A DNA stretch of 64,000 nucleotides from Nitrogeniibacter mangrovi (GTDB lineage Bacteria; Pseudomonadota; Gammaproteobacteria; Burkholderiales; Rhodocyclaceae), in NCBI RefSeq assembly GCF_010983895.1, contig NZ_CP048836.1, positions 3,906,001-3,970,000 on the forward strand, written 5' to 3'. Made by a program: the position numbers and the translations under genes. This document shows, piece after piece, positions 11,773-20,361 of this stretch; the first letter of the stretch is position 1; every line of letters starts with the position of its first letter. The notes beneath the pieces are model-generated. The model was not told the origin of the DNA, ran no database searches, and saw nothing but the letters and a program-made list of their open reading frames with translations.

Positions 11773-12434
11773 TTACCGCCGCTCGGCCAGCGCGCGCCGG
11801 TACTGCACTGCCTCGGCAACCTGGGCGCGGCCGATGGCCGCCTCCCCGGCCAGATCGGCCAGGGTGCGCGCCACCCGCAGCACCCGGTCGTGGCCGCGTG
11901 CCGACAGACCGAGACGGTCCACCGCCCGGGCGAGCATGTCACCGGCCGCCGCGTCGACGACACAGTGTTCCCGCAGGGCCTCGCCCGCCAGGGCCGCATT
12001 GGGCCGGCCCTGGCGCGCCAGGGCCCGTTCGCGGGCCTGCACCACCCGCGCGCGGACCGGCTGCGAGGCTTCGCCCGGCTGCGCCGAGCGCAGTTCGGCG
12101 GCACTCAGGGCCGGCACTTCGAGCACGAGATCGAGGCGATCGAGCAAGGGGCCGGAGAGCTTGCCGCGATAGCGCGCCACCTGCTCGGGCGTGCACCGGC
12201 AGCGACCGCGCGTGTCGCCCAGATGGCCACAGGGGCACGGATTCATCGCCGCCACCAGCTGGAAGCGCGCCGGGAAGCGCGCCCGGTGGCGGGCCCGCGA
12301 GACGTCCACATGCCCGGTCTCGAGCGGCTCGCGCAGCGCTTCGAGCACCCGGCGATCGAACTCGGGCAGCTCGTCGAGGAACAGCACGCCGTGATCGGCC
12401 AGGCTGATCTCGCCGGGCACCGGCACGCTGCCGC
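11773..12434 (-). pseudogene. comM: comM 3' half, interrupted by the Tn7-like element
   Basis: The frame encodes the C-terminal half of ComM/YifB, the Mg-chelatase-like AAA+ helicase that aids branch migration in natural transformation. Visible are the Walker B region GVLFLDELPEF, LREPLETGHVDVSRA, the AMNPCPCGHLGD loop, DRLDLVLEVP and the C-terminal helical domain. Homology starts abruptly at SVPVPGEISLADH; the N-terminal Lon-like domain and Walker A are missing and replaced by transposon-end sequence from 12435. The 5' half should lie beyond the right end of the element, outside the window. ComM function is therefore probably lost, as in Acinetobacter strains carrying AbaR islands. Confidence 0.9.
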
Positions 12435-12437
12435 TGT
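12430..12437. repeat. Target-site copy (GCCGC) and left terminus (TGT) of the Tn7-like element
   Basis: comM coding homology ends at GCCGC (12430-12434) and is followed directly by TGTGAATTAC, then AT-rich sequence very unlike the host. Tn7-like elements end in 5'-TGT and duplicate 5 bp; AbaR-type islands in Acinetobacter comM are flanked by ACCGC, one base different. The matching right-end copy is not in this window. Confidence 0.7.
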
Positions 12438-12521
12438 GAATTACAAAAATAAACATGAAATCAGTATATTTTTATCAATCACTTAGCTATCTTTCTACAA
12501 AGAATAGGCGAACCAGGTGAC

Positions 12522-13226
12522 ATGAAAATCGACGACCAACGTGCGTATGTACAACAAATTACGCGACTAGATATCAGTCCGGCGCGGAAGATAGGAACCA
12601 ACCGCCGAAGCATGACTGGACAGACGGCTGTGGGCGGCTTCTCCGTCGCGCATGAGTCGTCCTTGGAGCGGGACTTTTTAATCCTGCTCGATTTCGATCG
12701 GAATTTCGTCGAGATCCGAGGACAGCCGGTTCGGATCGGATACAAGGACGCGGCCGGCCGCGATCGCCACTACACCCCGGATGTCTACGTCGAGTACACC
12801 AATGGTGAAAAGGTGCTCTACGAAGTGAAATATCGGGAGAATCTCAAGAGCGACTGGATCGCGCTCAAGCCTCGTTTCAAGGCGGCAATTCGCTTTGCAC
12901 GAGCCAACGAGATGCGCTTCGCACTCGTCACCGAGGTGGAAATTCGGGGTTCGGCGTACCTAGCCAATGCGAAGTTCCTTCGCCCCTACAGAGCGCAAAT
13001 GGCAAACGTTGCGATGGAAGAACATCTGTTGGAAACGCTAGATCTTCTCGGCGACGCCACCCCCGATTTGCTGCTGAAGGCTGCATTTTCAAGCAAGGAA
13101 AATCGAATCCGAGCGGTAGGTCCGCTCTGGCGGTTGGTGTGCACGAAGCTGATCGGTGCGGATCTTACCGAACCTCTAACCATGGCCACATCCATCTGGT
13201 GTGCATCGCGGGAGGCCACCGAATGA
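12522..13226 (+). CDS. tniC: TnsA-like transposon endonuclease (TniC of Tn6022-type elements)
   Basis: A 234-residue protein with the restriction-enzyme fold of TnsA: Glu49 (AHESSLERDFL), Asp87 (YTPDVYVEY) and Glu101-Val-Lys103 (LYEVKYRENL) correspond to the catalytic E...D...xVK of Tn7 TnsA. It cuts the 5' ends of the element so that transposition can be cut-and-paste. It is the first gene after the left terminus, and its stop overlaps the TniA start (ATGA). The C-terminal part (RFALVTEVEIRG, then a helical tail) fits the TnsA C-terminal domain that contacts TniB/TnsC. Confidence 0.85.
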   Translation: MKIDDQRAYVQQITRLDISPARKIGTNRRSMTGQTAVGGFSVAHESSLERDFLILLDFDRNFVEIRGQPVRIGYKDAAGRDRHYTPDVYVEYTNGEKVLYEVKYRENLKSDWIALKPRFKAAIRFARANEMRFALVTEVEIRGSAYLANAKFLRPYRAQMANVAMEEHLLETLDLLGDATPDLLLKAAFSSKENRIRAVGPLWRLVCTKLIGADLTEPLTMATSIWCASREATE

Positions 13227-15145
13227 CAACAGCCGCTTTCGTTACCGTGAAGCCAGGTGCAATCGTCGGCGCATTGGGGAAGAAATTCAAAATCACCCAC
13301 ATTCTCGGTGTCGACAACGTGTTGGCTGAAGACCTGGAATCACGCCGGATCGAGCGCCTTAGTGTCGATCAACTTGAACCTGCGTCCAGCGCCAGTACAT
13401 CATTGACCGAAGGCATCCCAACACCGGATCTGGAAGACATCTCCGATGGAGACTGGAAGCAGGCTCACGAGCGCTTTGCAATCATCTCACCACTCTTGGC
13501 AGATCAAGATAGAACACGAGCCAAAGTTGAGCAGGCGGCAGCGACTGCCGGCGTCCATGCGGGAACCATCTACGAGTGGATCAAGCTCTACACCAACTCA
13601 CTTCAACTATCGTCACTGATACCTCAAAAACGCGGTCGCCGCCGAGGCAACAAAGGACTGGACGAAAGCACCGAGAAGATAGTCCGTTCAGCCATTGAGG
13701 ACGCATTTCTCAGCAAACAACGTTTGCGCCCGCAGGAAGTCATCAACCGGGTCGCAACCATGTGCCGAACTGCCGGCATCGACGCTCCACATCCCAATAC
13801 CGTCCGAAACCGTATTCGCGAACTTCGGCCCGATCGGGTGCTACGGGCACGCGGCCACAGCGATCAGGCTCGAAACAAGTTTGCTCCGATCCGAGGCAAT
13901 TTCCCCGGCGCCGATTTCCCTCTCGCCGTCGTACAGATCGATCACACCGAGGCTGACATCATCGTCGTAGAGGACGAGACGCGGCTTCCCATGGGGCGGC
14001 CGACAGTAACCCTCGCGATCGACGTCTTCAGCAGAATGATCACTGGGGTCTACGTGTCGATGGAGAAGCCCAGTGCCGTGGCGGCCGGCATGTGCCTTGC
14101 GAACTCCATGTCTCCAAAAAACGAATACCTAGCGGCGCTTGAAGTGCCAGGTGAATGGCCTGTATGGGGTCGCATCGCCAAAGTGCACTGCGACAACGCA
14201 AAGGAGTTCCGCGGTGCCATGCTTTCAAAGGCATGCGAACAGTATGCGATTGACCTTGAAATGCGTCCCGTCAAGGTTCCGCACTACGGTGGACACATTG
14301 AGCGCTACATGGGGACCAGCGGCGGAGAGATCCGCACTCTGCCGGGAACGACGTTTTCCAATACAAGAGAACGGAAGGGATATGACTCGGAGAAAGAGTC
14401 GGCCCTGACGCTGAAAGAGTTCGAGCAACGCTTGGTCGACTTCATCGTCAACGTGTATCACAAGCGGCTGCATTCAGAACTTGAGATGCCGCCGCTTCGC
14501 AAATGGGAAATCGGCTTACTTGGAGACTCGACACAGCCCGGAAAGGGGATCCCTGAAGTACCCAGCAATCCCCATCGGCTGCGGTTGGATTTTCTGCCTT
14601 TTGTGGAGCGAACGATTCAACCCTATGGCGTCGTGATCGACGACGTTTTCTACTATCACGAAGTCCTCAATCCGTGGATCAACGCCACCGAACCGAATCA
14701 GAGCAGGATCAAACGCAAGTTCATCATCCGGCGCGACCCCAGAGATATCAGTGTCGTCTACTTCTACGACCCGGAGGCTCGCGAGTATTACGAGATTCCG
14801 TATCGGAACGCGGCCCATCCTCCTATCAGCCTGTGGGAGCTACGCGCGGCTCAAAAGCGTCTGCGCGCTGAGGGTGAGGCGCATGTCGACGAGGAAGCAA
14901 TCTTCGATGCGGTAGAACGTATGCGTGCGCGCGTTGAAGCAGCCGTCACTAAAACGAAAGCCGCCCGCAGGCAAATACACCGTATCAAGACAACCAAGCG
15001 GCAAGCAAAGTCGAGAGCCACGCAACCGGCTGAACGAGCCGCTCCAGAGCGAACCGAGCTCCAAGTTGATCGCACTCCGATGAGCGATCCAATGGACGAC
15101 GACATCTTCGGCTCCCCCATTCAACCCTTCGACATCAAGGTGTAG
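13223..15145 (+). CDS. tniA: TniA/TnsB-type DDE transposase
   Basis: A 640-residue transposase. An N-terminal region and HTH-rich segment (residues 70-200) precede an RNase-H fold with catalytic Asp240 (VQIDHTEADI), Asp324 (HCDNAKEF) and Glu360 (GGHIERYMG), spaced DD(35)E. A Mu-type C-terminal barrel follows, and a basic tail (TKTKAARRQIHRIKTTKRQ) probably contacts TniB. It binds the transposon ends and joins 3' ends to target DNA. I chose ATG 13223 because it overlaps the TnsA stop and is preceded by GGAGG; the frame extends upstream but only into TnsA coding sequence. Confidence 0.93.
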   Translation: MTTAAFVTVKPGAIVGALGKKFKITHILGVDNVLAEDLESRRIERLSVDQLEPASSASTSLTEGIPTPDLEDISDGDWKQAHERFAIISPLLADQDRTRAKVEQAAATAGVHAGTIYEWIKLYTNSLQLSSLIPQKRGRRRGNKGLDESTEKIVRSAIEDAFLSKQRLRPQEVINRVATMCRTAGIDAPHPNTVRNRIRELRPDRVLRARGHSDQARNKFAPIRGNFPGADFPLAVVQIDHTEADIIVVEDETRLPMGRPTVTLAIDVFSRMITGVYVSMEKPSAVAAGMCLANSMSPKNEYLAALEVPGEWPVWGRIAKVHCDNAKEFRGAMLSKACEQYAIDLEMRPVKVPHYGGHIERYMGTSGGEIRTLPGTTFSNTRERKGYDSEKESALTLKEFEQRLVDFIVNVYHKRLHSELEMPPLRKWEIGLLGDSTQPGKGIPEVPSNPHRLRLDFLPFVERTIQPYGVVIDDVFYYHEVLNPWINATEPNQSRIKRKFIIRRDPRDISVVYFYDPEAREYYEIPYRNAAHPPISLWELRAAQKRLRAEGEAHVDEEAIFDAVERMRARVEAAVTKTKAARRQIHRIKTTKRQAKSRATQPAERAAPERTELQVDRTPMSDPMDDDIFGSPIQPFDIKV

Positions 15146-15147
15146 CG

Positions 15148-16038
15148 ATGGCGCACTTTGACCACCTTGACCCTTCTGTCCACAGCGCAATGCTCCTGCC
15201 GACCGAAGAGCGCATCGAGTTCGCCATGCAGGACAGGTGGATCGGTTACACGCGAGCCCACGAGGCCCTCGACACACTCGAAGATTTGTTGATACATCCG
15301 CGTACGCACCGCATGCCGAATCTTCTGCTGGTTGGTGAGAGCGGTAACGGCAAGAGCACCGTCGTCGAAAAATTTTGCGAGCGTCACCCGGTGATTCAGC
15401 AGCCCGCAGGGGACCCGGTCCTACCGGTGGCCATCATGAACATGCCGTCTGAACCCGTCGAAACACGGTTCTGGACCGAGCTATTGCTCGCGCTCAAAAT
15501 CGCACATCGAGATTCAGATCCCGTTCAACGAAAGAAGAACCAGGCGCACTCAGTGCTGACGTACGTCCAATGTCGAATGCTGGTAATCGATGAGATTCAC
15601 AATCTTCTCTATGGCCATGCGCGCCAACAACGCCACTTCCTTGGCGTACTGAAGAACCTGAGCAATGACCTTCGCTTGCCTATCGTTGCGGTCGGCACTC
15701 GCGATGCGATCCGCGCCCTGCATACGGACACGCAGCTATCCTCCCGTTTTGAAGCCTTCGGGTTGCCTCGATGGCAGCTCGACAAGGATTTCTTGAGATT
15801 GCTGGCGAGTTTCGAGCGCATTCTTCCCTTGGTTCACCCGTCAAATCTCATCGAGCGCGAACTGGCGATCAAACTTCACGGCATGTGCGGAGGCACCATC
15901 GGGAGCCTCGCCAGAATTCTCAAGCGCGCCGCCATCCATGCAATTCGGGACCGTTCGGACAAGATCACGACCAAGACGCTCGAGCAGATCGGGTGGGTCA
16001 AACTCACCGAATATGGCAAACAGGCTGAAGCCCTCTAG
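15148..16038 (+). CDS. tniB: TniB/TnsC-type AAA+ transposition regulator
   Basis: A 296-residue AAA+ ATPase with Walker A GESGNGKST (63-71), Walker B MLVIDE (144-149), sensor-1-like LPIVAVGT and the C-terminal lid. TniB/TnsC polymerises on target DNA, links TniQ to the transposase and gives target immunity. The start lies three bases after the TniA stop, and the 3' end overlaps tniQ by 26 bases, so the four transposition genes form one operon. Confidence 0.92.
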   Translation: MAHFDHLDPSVHSAMLLPTEERIEFAMQDRWIGYTRAHEALDTLEDLLIHPRTHRMPNLLLVGESGNGKSTVVEKFCERHPVIQQPAGDPVLPVAIMNMPSEPVETRFWTELLLALKIAHRDSDPVQRKKNQAHSVLTYVQCRMLVIDEIHNLLYGHARQQRHFLGVLKNLSNDLRLPIVAVGTRDAIRALHTDTQLSSRFEAFGLPRWQLDKDFLRLLASFERILPLVHPSNLIERELAIKLHGMCGGTIGSLARILKRAAIHAIRDRSDKITTKTLEQIGWVKLTEYGKQAEAL

Positions 16039-17107
16039 GATCGATCCGTGGCCCTATCCGGTTCGACTGGAAGAGGATGAGCTGCTGTCCTCTTATCTTG
16101 TTCGCTCGGCCCACGCGCACGGTACGACAGCTTACCGGTTCATGAGCCTTCACTTCCCTGGACGACCGGTCTGGAGCCGCGACGTGGACCGGACCGTCGA
16201 TCGTGGATGGTTAAGGCAGGTTTCCGAGGCAAGTGGAACGCCTATCGACGCCTTGGAGGGAAGCACCCTCGTCCCATTCAGACAGATTGTCGGCTCAGTT
16301 GGACAAGGAGGCGACACCCCTCTTCTGCTGTCGGTCAGCGTCTTCAACAGGGTGCGCCGGCGGCATGGATTGCAGTTTTGCCCCACGTGTCTCAAAGAAG
16401 GGCGCCATTGGTTCCGCAAACGATGGCGGCTGGGCTTCTACGTCAGGTGCGAGATCCACGAAGTTCCACTTGAAGACTGTTGCCCCGTGTGCACTAGTCC
16501 GATTGCGCCACATCGGGGCAACAGACTCGATCTCATCTTCTGCTCCGAGTGCGGCGCATCTTTGACCCGACATCAGGACCCGTGCCCAATACCCGGCTCT
16601 GTGCAGGCCCTCCAAGAGGAACTGCTCGCGGCGGTCCAAGGCGCCACCACGCCTCTCGTCAAACCTCACAGGTCAGATGAGCGGCTTGAAACTGTGCGCC
16701 GGCTGCTTTCCATTCTGACCCCGTTTCGGCGCCATGCAACCATCCGTAACGCACTGGGTCTGGGAGAGCCCTCCCATCCACGCGAGCGTCGTTCCCAGTT
16801 CGAACATGCTCGAATCGCCGAGCGCATTCTCATGTTGGAGACCGTAGCGGCAATCAAAAATAAATGGCCCGGCAACTTTCTCGTGGCAGCGCATGCGGGC
16901 GGGCTGACTCAGCAGACGTTTAGACGTATGCATTTGCCTCCTCAGATTCTAGAGGGTGTGTCGTTGCTGCCCCTTGGTCACCGTCGCCAGCGCAGAAATG
17001 TTCCCAAGATCTTTGACCGGTCGCTGCAGAGCCTCGCTAGAAGGAGTCCGGACCTGTACCGACAGATCAGAGCGCAACGACTCATAGCCGAGGTGGGCTG
17101 GGCGTGA
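16013..17107 (+). CDS. tniQ: TniQ/TnsD-family target-selection protein (TniD of Tn6022-type elements)
   Basis: A 364-residue protein opening with WPYPVRLEEDELLSSYLVR, the TniQ signature, followed by a zinc-binding pattern (FCPTCLKEG ... YVRCEIHEVPLEDCCPVC ... LIFCSECGASL). TniQ/TnsD proteins recognise the chromosomal attachment sequence; in this context the site should be comM itself. The start ATG 16013 sits inside tniB. The length is shorter than Tn7 TnsD (about 500) and close to the TniQ of Tn6022-like elements. Its stop overlaps the GTG start of the next gene. Confidence 0.88.
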   Translation: MANRLKPSRIDPWPYPVRLEEDELLSSYLVRSAHAHGTTAYRFMSLHFPGRPVWSRDVDRTVDRGWLRQVSEASGTPIDALEGSTLVPFRQIVGSVGQGGDTPLLLSVSVFNRVRRRHGLQFCPTCLKEGRHWFRKRWRLGFYVRCEIHEVPLEDCCPVCTSPIAPHRGNRLDLIFCSECGASLTRHQDPCPIPGSVQALQEELLAAVQGATTPLVKPHRSDERLETVRRLLSILTPFRRHATIRNALGLGEPSHPRERRSQFEHARIAERILMLETVAAIKNKWPGNFLVAAHAGGLTQQTFRRMHLPPQILEGVSLLPLGHRRQRRNVPKIFDRSLQSLARRSPDLYRQIRAQRLIAEVGWA

Positions 17108-18660
17108 GAACCGCAAGAAAAGCATGCGACGAGTGCGGTCGAGCCATGAGCAAGGCGACGCGTGTTGAACACGGGCATGCCTACTGCAATACCTGCTATT
17201 GCAGCGTATTTTCCAAAGTGGCCTGCAGTATCTGTGGCGGTTCAACCCGCGCCTATCATCATGCGGATAGTCCCATTTGCAGAACGTGCCGCGCGGCTAA
17301 GCGGACATGCGCCAGGTGTGACCGTCCGTTATCGAAGGCTGGCGTGCTCGTCGCCGGCCGCCCCGTGTGCCCATCATGCGCCCCGAACTTCAACACGCCT
17401 CGGCCATGTGCCTACTGCGGCGAGTTGTCCAAGCGACTCAGTACCGCAACCGCACACGGGATCGATGAACTGGCGTGTCCACGTTGCCGCTCTGCGACTT
17501 ATGAAACATGCAACGTGTGCCGAAAACATCGCGCCGTCGCTGGCCGAGACGTTGGCGGAAGACCCTATTGCAAGGCCTGCGACCCCTCCGCTCCAATTAC
17601 ACACCGTTGCCCTGGCTGCGGGGTTTCCGTTGCTGGCGGCGGCGCGTCGCTGTGCTTCACATGTTCTTTGACGGACAGGATTTACCGACGCATTGAACTC
17701 AATACTGAGCTCCTGGAGCAGCGTTGGGTGCGGGCTCTGTTTCGCGATTTTTGTCACTGGGAGGGGCTTCGTTGCAAAGCTGGCAACATGACTCGCCGTA
17801 TCGATGGCTACGCGGTTTATTTTTCTCGTATCGATCGACGCTTCTGCAGCGCCACGGAGCTGACGCAGGAAACGATGTTCGATCTGTTTGGCGCGGAGGG
17901 TCTCAGGAAAGGTTTCAATATCGTGACCTTCTTGTGCGAGCGCCTTGCCATCGCATGGAATGCGCGGGTGCTTGTCGATCTGAACGAACGACGCAGGTTG
18001 GACGATCTCATACGCCAGTGCAGTGATATGCCTTGGCATTCTGAGCTCAAGCGGTATGCAAGTTCATTGAATCAGTCAGAACGCAAACTGCAATCCAAGA
18101 CAGTTCGGTACTACGTGTCTGCGGCTATTGGGCTTGTCCAGTTGGCCGGTGTTCGGAGCTTTCGGGATATTCGCCAGGCCCACCTCGATCGACTGCTTCG
18201 AACGCGCGGTGGACTCGCTGCAAGTTTGTCCGCGTTCGCCCGCCACCTCCGGGAGAGCTACGGCGTCGCGTTGAAAAATAAAAAACCCCCGACCGCATCA
18301 GTCCGCGCGAAAGAGCGGACTCTCATCAGGCGTATCCGGGTGACTTACAAACGACTGGAAGAGACGAACAACGCTCGCGAGGCCAGAGCAATGCTGGCCA
18401 GACTGTTGGCTGATCTCTATCAGATTCCACTTCAGGAGGTCCTGGCTTTGACCGGACGGAACGTGCGACGGCAAGAGGGTCACATAGTCCTCTGGCCATC
18501 CACTCGCCAGGTGCACATCGATCACCATAAACTCGCACGACACTTCGACCGATGGTTGCCTAGCACCGCTCCAGACGTAATGGTGTTCGAAGGGCGCAAC
18601 CGCGTTCAGCCACTGAGCACCGACGCTGTCCGGTATCACACTGAACGACTTCACCATTGA
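17104..18660 (+). CDS. TniE-like cysteine-rich zinc-ribbon protein with recombinase-like C-terminus
   Basis: A 518-residue protein, coupled to tniQ by a GTGA overlap. Residues 1-200 contain about ten CxxC pairs (CDECGRAMS, CNTCYC, CSICGG, CRTCRAAKRTCARC, CAYCGE, CPRCRS, CNVCRK, CKAC, CPGCG, CFTC), an array of zinc ribbons. The C-terminal half resembles the architecture of phage-type integrases: a SAM-like helical domain (about 320-400), then ARLLADLYQIPLQEVLALTGRNV and DAVRYHTERLHH. I cannot see the full R-H-R-Y catalytic set, so it may be degenerate. Position as the fifth gene after TniQ matches tniE of Tn6022. The function of that gene is not established to my knowledge. Confidence 0.7.
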   Translation: MRTARKACDECGRAMSKATRVEHGHAYCNTCYCSVFSKVACSICGGSTRAYHHADSPICRTCRAAKRTCARCDRPLSKAGVLVAGRPVCPSCAPNFNTPRPCAYCGELSKRLSTATAHGIDELACPRCRSATYETCNVCRKHRAVAGRDVGGRPYCKACDPSAPITHRCPGCGVSVAGGGASLCFTCSLTDRIYRRIELNTELLEQRWVRALFRDFCHWEGLRCKAGNMTRRIDGYAVYFSRIDRRFCSATELTQETMFDLFGAEGLRKGFNIVTFLCERLAIAWNARVLVDLNERRRLDDLIRQCSDMPWHSELKRYASSLNQSERKLQSKTVRYYVSAAIGLVQLAGVRSFRDIRQAHLDRLLRTRGGLAASLSAFARHLRESYGVALKNKKPPTASVRAKERTLIRRIRVTYKRLEETNNAREARAMLARLLADLYQIPLQEVLALTGRNVRRQEGHIVLWPSTRQVHIDHHKLARHFDRWLPSTAPDVMVFEGRNRVQPLSTDAVRYHTERLHH

Positions 18661-18875
18661 CTCAGCGCGACCGAAAGGATCGTTTTCATCCACGACAGCG
18701 CGTGCTCGTTGAGTATCCCTAGCGCACTCAAGCTGGCCAGGAAACCAACAATCACGACCGCGTAGAGAAAGAACGACACCGGTTTGCCGACGTAGTCGTA
18801 CAAGAATTGCTGGCCAAACGTCATGGGTGCGCTTCCACTGCGACACGGGGCGACTTTCTTGGTCTGATTCTTCAC
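18651..18875 (-). CDS. Small membrane protein (74 aa)
   Basis: Starts at GTG 18875 behind GAGG with about 8-base spacing. A short charged N-terminus (KNQTKKVAP) is followed by YVGKPVSFFLYAVVIVGFLASLSAL, one long or two short membrane segments, and a tail NEHALSWMKTILSVALSQW. It converges on the TniE-like gene and overlaps its last ten bases. I do not recognise the family. Confidence 0.5.
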   Translation of the reverse strand: MKNQTKKVAPCRSGSAPMTFGQQFLYDYVGKPVSFFLYAVVIVGFLASLSALGILNEHALSWMKTILSVALSQW

Positions 18876-19238
18876 TTCTCAACCTCGCATTGTTCTACGA
18901 CGACTCCATGATGTGACGCCGGCACATCGATCTTGGATTAAAGGGTTTTGTTTTTGCACCCGACCTCAAGCGCCGGTGTGCTCGGAGCCGGGGCAAGCAC
19001 CTTTAGGTTGCGCAATCCTGCGCGGCTATCCAAGCAAGTTGTAGTGTTAGCGCTCCCCACACAACACTGCGTACTCATCACCAGGATTTTGCTGCGCCAA
19101 CTGTTTTGAATGCAGGCGGAAGTGCTTCCGCCCCCTATTAGCGTTTCGGCCCTCTCCGACACACGCCCCAGCGTCGACGCTTGCACGGATTTCTCGACGC
19201 GACGGCCTCGATAAGCGCTTTTGAAAGCTCGGTAAATA
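18876..19238. other. Non-coding stretch with one strong palindrome
   Basis: About 360 bases without a convincing gene. GGCGGAAG-TG-CTTCCGCC at 19115-19132 is a perfect 8-bp stem with a 2-base loop. A leftward 102-codon frame (18938-19246) lacks a clear start signal or recognisable motifs, so I did not call it. Confidence 0.5.
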
Positions 19239-19279
19239 TTGACCATATCAACCCATTTGGTATGATTACACTGTAATCA
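19239..19279 (+). promoter_or_regulatory. Sigma70-like promoter overlapped by a 17-bp perfect palindrome
   Basis: TTGACC (19239-19244) and TATGAT (19261-19266) are spaced 16 bases apart. TGATTACA-C-TGTAATCA (19263-19279) is a perfect palindrome overlapping the -10 and the start region, 16 bases before the ATG of the small DNA-binding-type gene. Such placement is typical of autoregulation by a dimeric repressor. The spacer holds TATCAACCCAT, also found before the WYL regulator at 51115. Confidence 0.65.
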
Positions 19280-19295
19280 AGTCCCAAAGTGATTC

Positions 19296-19562
19296 ATGCC
19301 GAGAGTCAGCGAGAACAAGCGCGTTAGGACCACCCGCACAGGGCGGACTGCTCAGCTAGCGAATGCGCAGAACGCGTATCGAAGCCGCATGAGAGGCAGT
19401 GGGTATCGAAGGCTCCAGGAGTGGGTTCCTGAAGCCACGTTGGAGCAACTTCGTTCCCTCTCAACCATACTGAATACGCCTCGAAGAGACGTGTTGGTGC
19501 GTTTGGTCAATGCCGCTGAGGGTGGGCGTATCGATCTACAGGGGATGAGTGATGACGACTGA
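19296..19562 (+). CDS. Small basic protein, probable ribbon-helix-helix-like regulator
   Basis: An 88-residue protein. A very basic N-terminus (NKRVRTTRTGRTAQLANAQNAYRSRMR) precedes RRLQEWVPEATLEQLRSLSTILNTPRRDVLVRLV, a beta-strand plus two helices like a ribbon-helix-helix DNA-binding unit. It follows directly behind the palindromic promoter and overlaps the DUF5131 gene by 11 bases, so it is a good candidate for the repressor of this operon. It could instead be a nucleic-acid-binding partner of the DUF5131 protein. Confidence 0.6.
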   Translation: MPRVSENKRVRTTRTGRTAQLANAQNAYRSRMRGSGYRRLQEWVPEATLEQLRSLSTILNTPRRDVLVRLVNAAEGGRIDLQGMSDDD

Positions 19563-20292
19563 GAGCAAGATCGAGTGGACAGAAATGACCTGGAACCCCA
19601 CCGTGGGTTGCACGAAGGTCTCTCCTGGCTGCAAGCATTGCTACGCGGAGGTCATGGCCGACCGCCTTCAGGCCATGGGTACCCGCGGCTACGAGAATGG
19701 CTTTCGGCTCACCATGCTGGCTGACCGCCTCAAGGATCCGCTCAAGCGAAAGAAACCGACGGTGTACTTCGTGAACTCGATGTCAGATCTCTTTCACGAA
19801 GACATTCCCTTTGGCTATATCGACCAGGTTTTTGATACCATCAGGCAAGCCGATTGGCATACATTCCAAATTCTGACAAAACGAGCCGACCGCTTGGCTG
19901 AATACTTCAAGAACAAGAGGGCACCAGCAAATGCCTGGTTGGGCGTCTCGGTGGAAGATCGAACGTACGGTGTCCCACGCATCGACTATCTGCGAGGTGT
20001 CGATGCTACCGTGCGGTTCTTGTCGATCGAACCCTTGCTGGAAGACGTTGGCCAGTTGGATCTCTCAAACATCCATTGGGTCATCGTCGGCGGCGAGTCA
20101 GGGCCGAAAGCCCGACCGATGAAGGTCGAGTGGGTGGAGTCATTGCAGGAACAATGCGAGGCACAAGGCGCTGCCTTCTTCTTCAAGCAATGGGGTGGCT
20201 GGGGCGCTGACGGAAAACGCAGAGCGAAGAAACACAACGGCAGAGAACTCAAAGGCCGGACCTACGACGAGATGCCGGCCGCAGCCGTCTAA
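19552..20292 (+). CDS. DUF5131 (phage Gp37/Gp68-like) three-Cys-motif protein
   Basis: A 246-residue protein with the family hallmarks KIEWTEMTWNPTVGC and a three-Cys motif Cys20-x6-Cys27-x2-Cys30-Tyr, plus NSMSDLFHEDIPF, FQILTKRADRL, FLSIEPLLEDVG, WVIVGGESG and FFFKQWGGW. The pattern looks like a metal or Fe-S binding TIM-barrel, though the exact radical-SAM spacing CX3CX2C is absent. Family members occur in phages and mobile elements next to TcmP, the three-Cys-motif partner protein. Start ATG 19552 has AGGGG upstream; GTG 19549 is an alternative. The stop is two bases before an IS insertion that now separates it from tcmP. Confidence 0.85.
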   Translation: MTTESKIEWTEMTWNPTVGCTKVSPGCKHCYAEVMADRLQAMGTRGYENGFRLTMLADRLKDPLKRKKPTVYFVNSMSDLFHEDIPFGYIDQVFDTIRQADWHTFQILTKRADRLAEYFKNKRAPANAWLGVSVEDRTYGVPRIDYLRGVDATVRFLSIEPLLEDVGQLDLSNIHWVIVGGESGPKARPMKVEWVESLQEQCEAQGAAFFFKQWGGWGADGKRRAKKHNGRELKGRTYDEMPAAAV

Positions 20293-20361
20293 CCTGACCT
20301 GCCCCCCGTAGCCATACCACCGATTTGGAAGTAAGGTCCGTTCAACTGGAGCGGGACGGAC

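Noticed and set aside
12435-18660. CRISPR-associated transposon
   Set aside because: TniQ and TnsABC-like genes are present, but no Cas gene or repeat-spacer array was seen, and the TniQ/comM arrangement explains targeting.
18938-19246. Leftward 102-codon frame before the palindromic promoter
   Set aside because: It has no Shine-Dalgarno sequence, starts over the opposite promoter and has no recognisable motif.
19552-20292. Canonical radical-SAM enzyme
   Set aside because: The cysteines are spaced CX6CX2C, not CX3CX2C, so the DUF5131 label is used without claiming radical chemistry.
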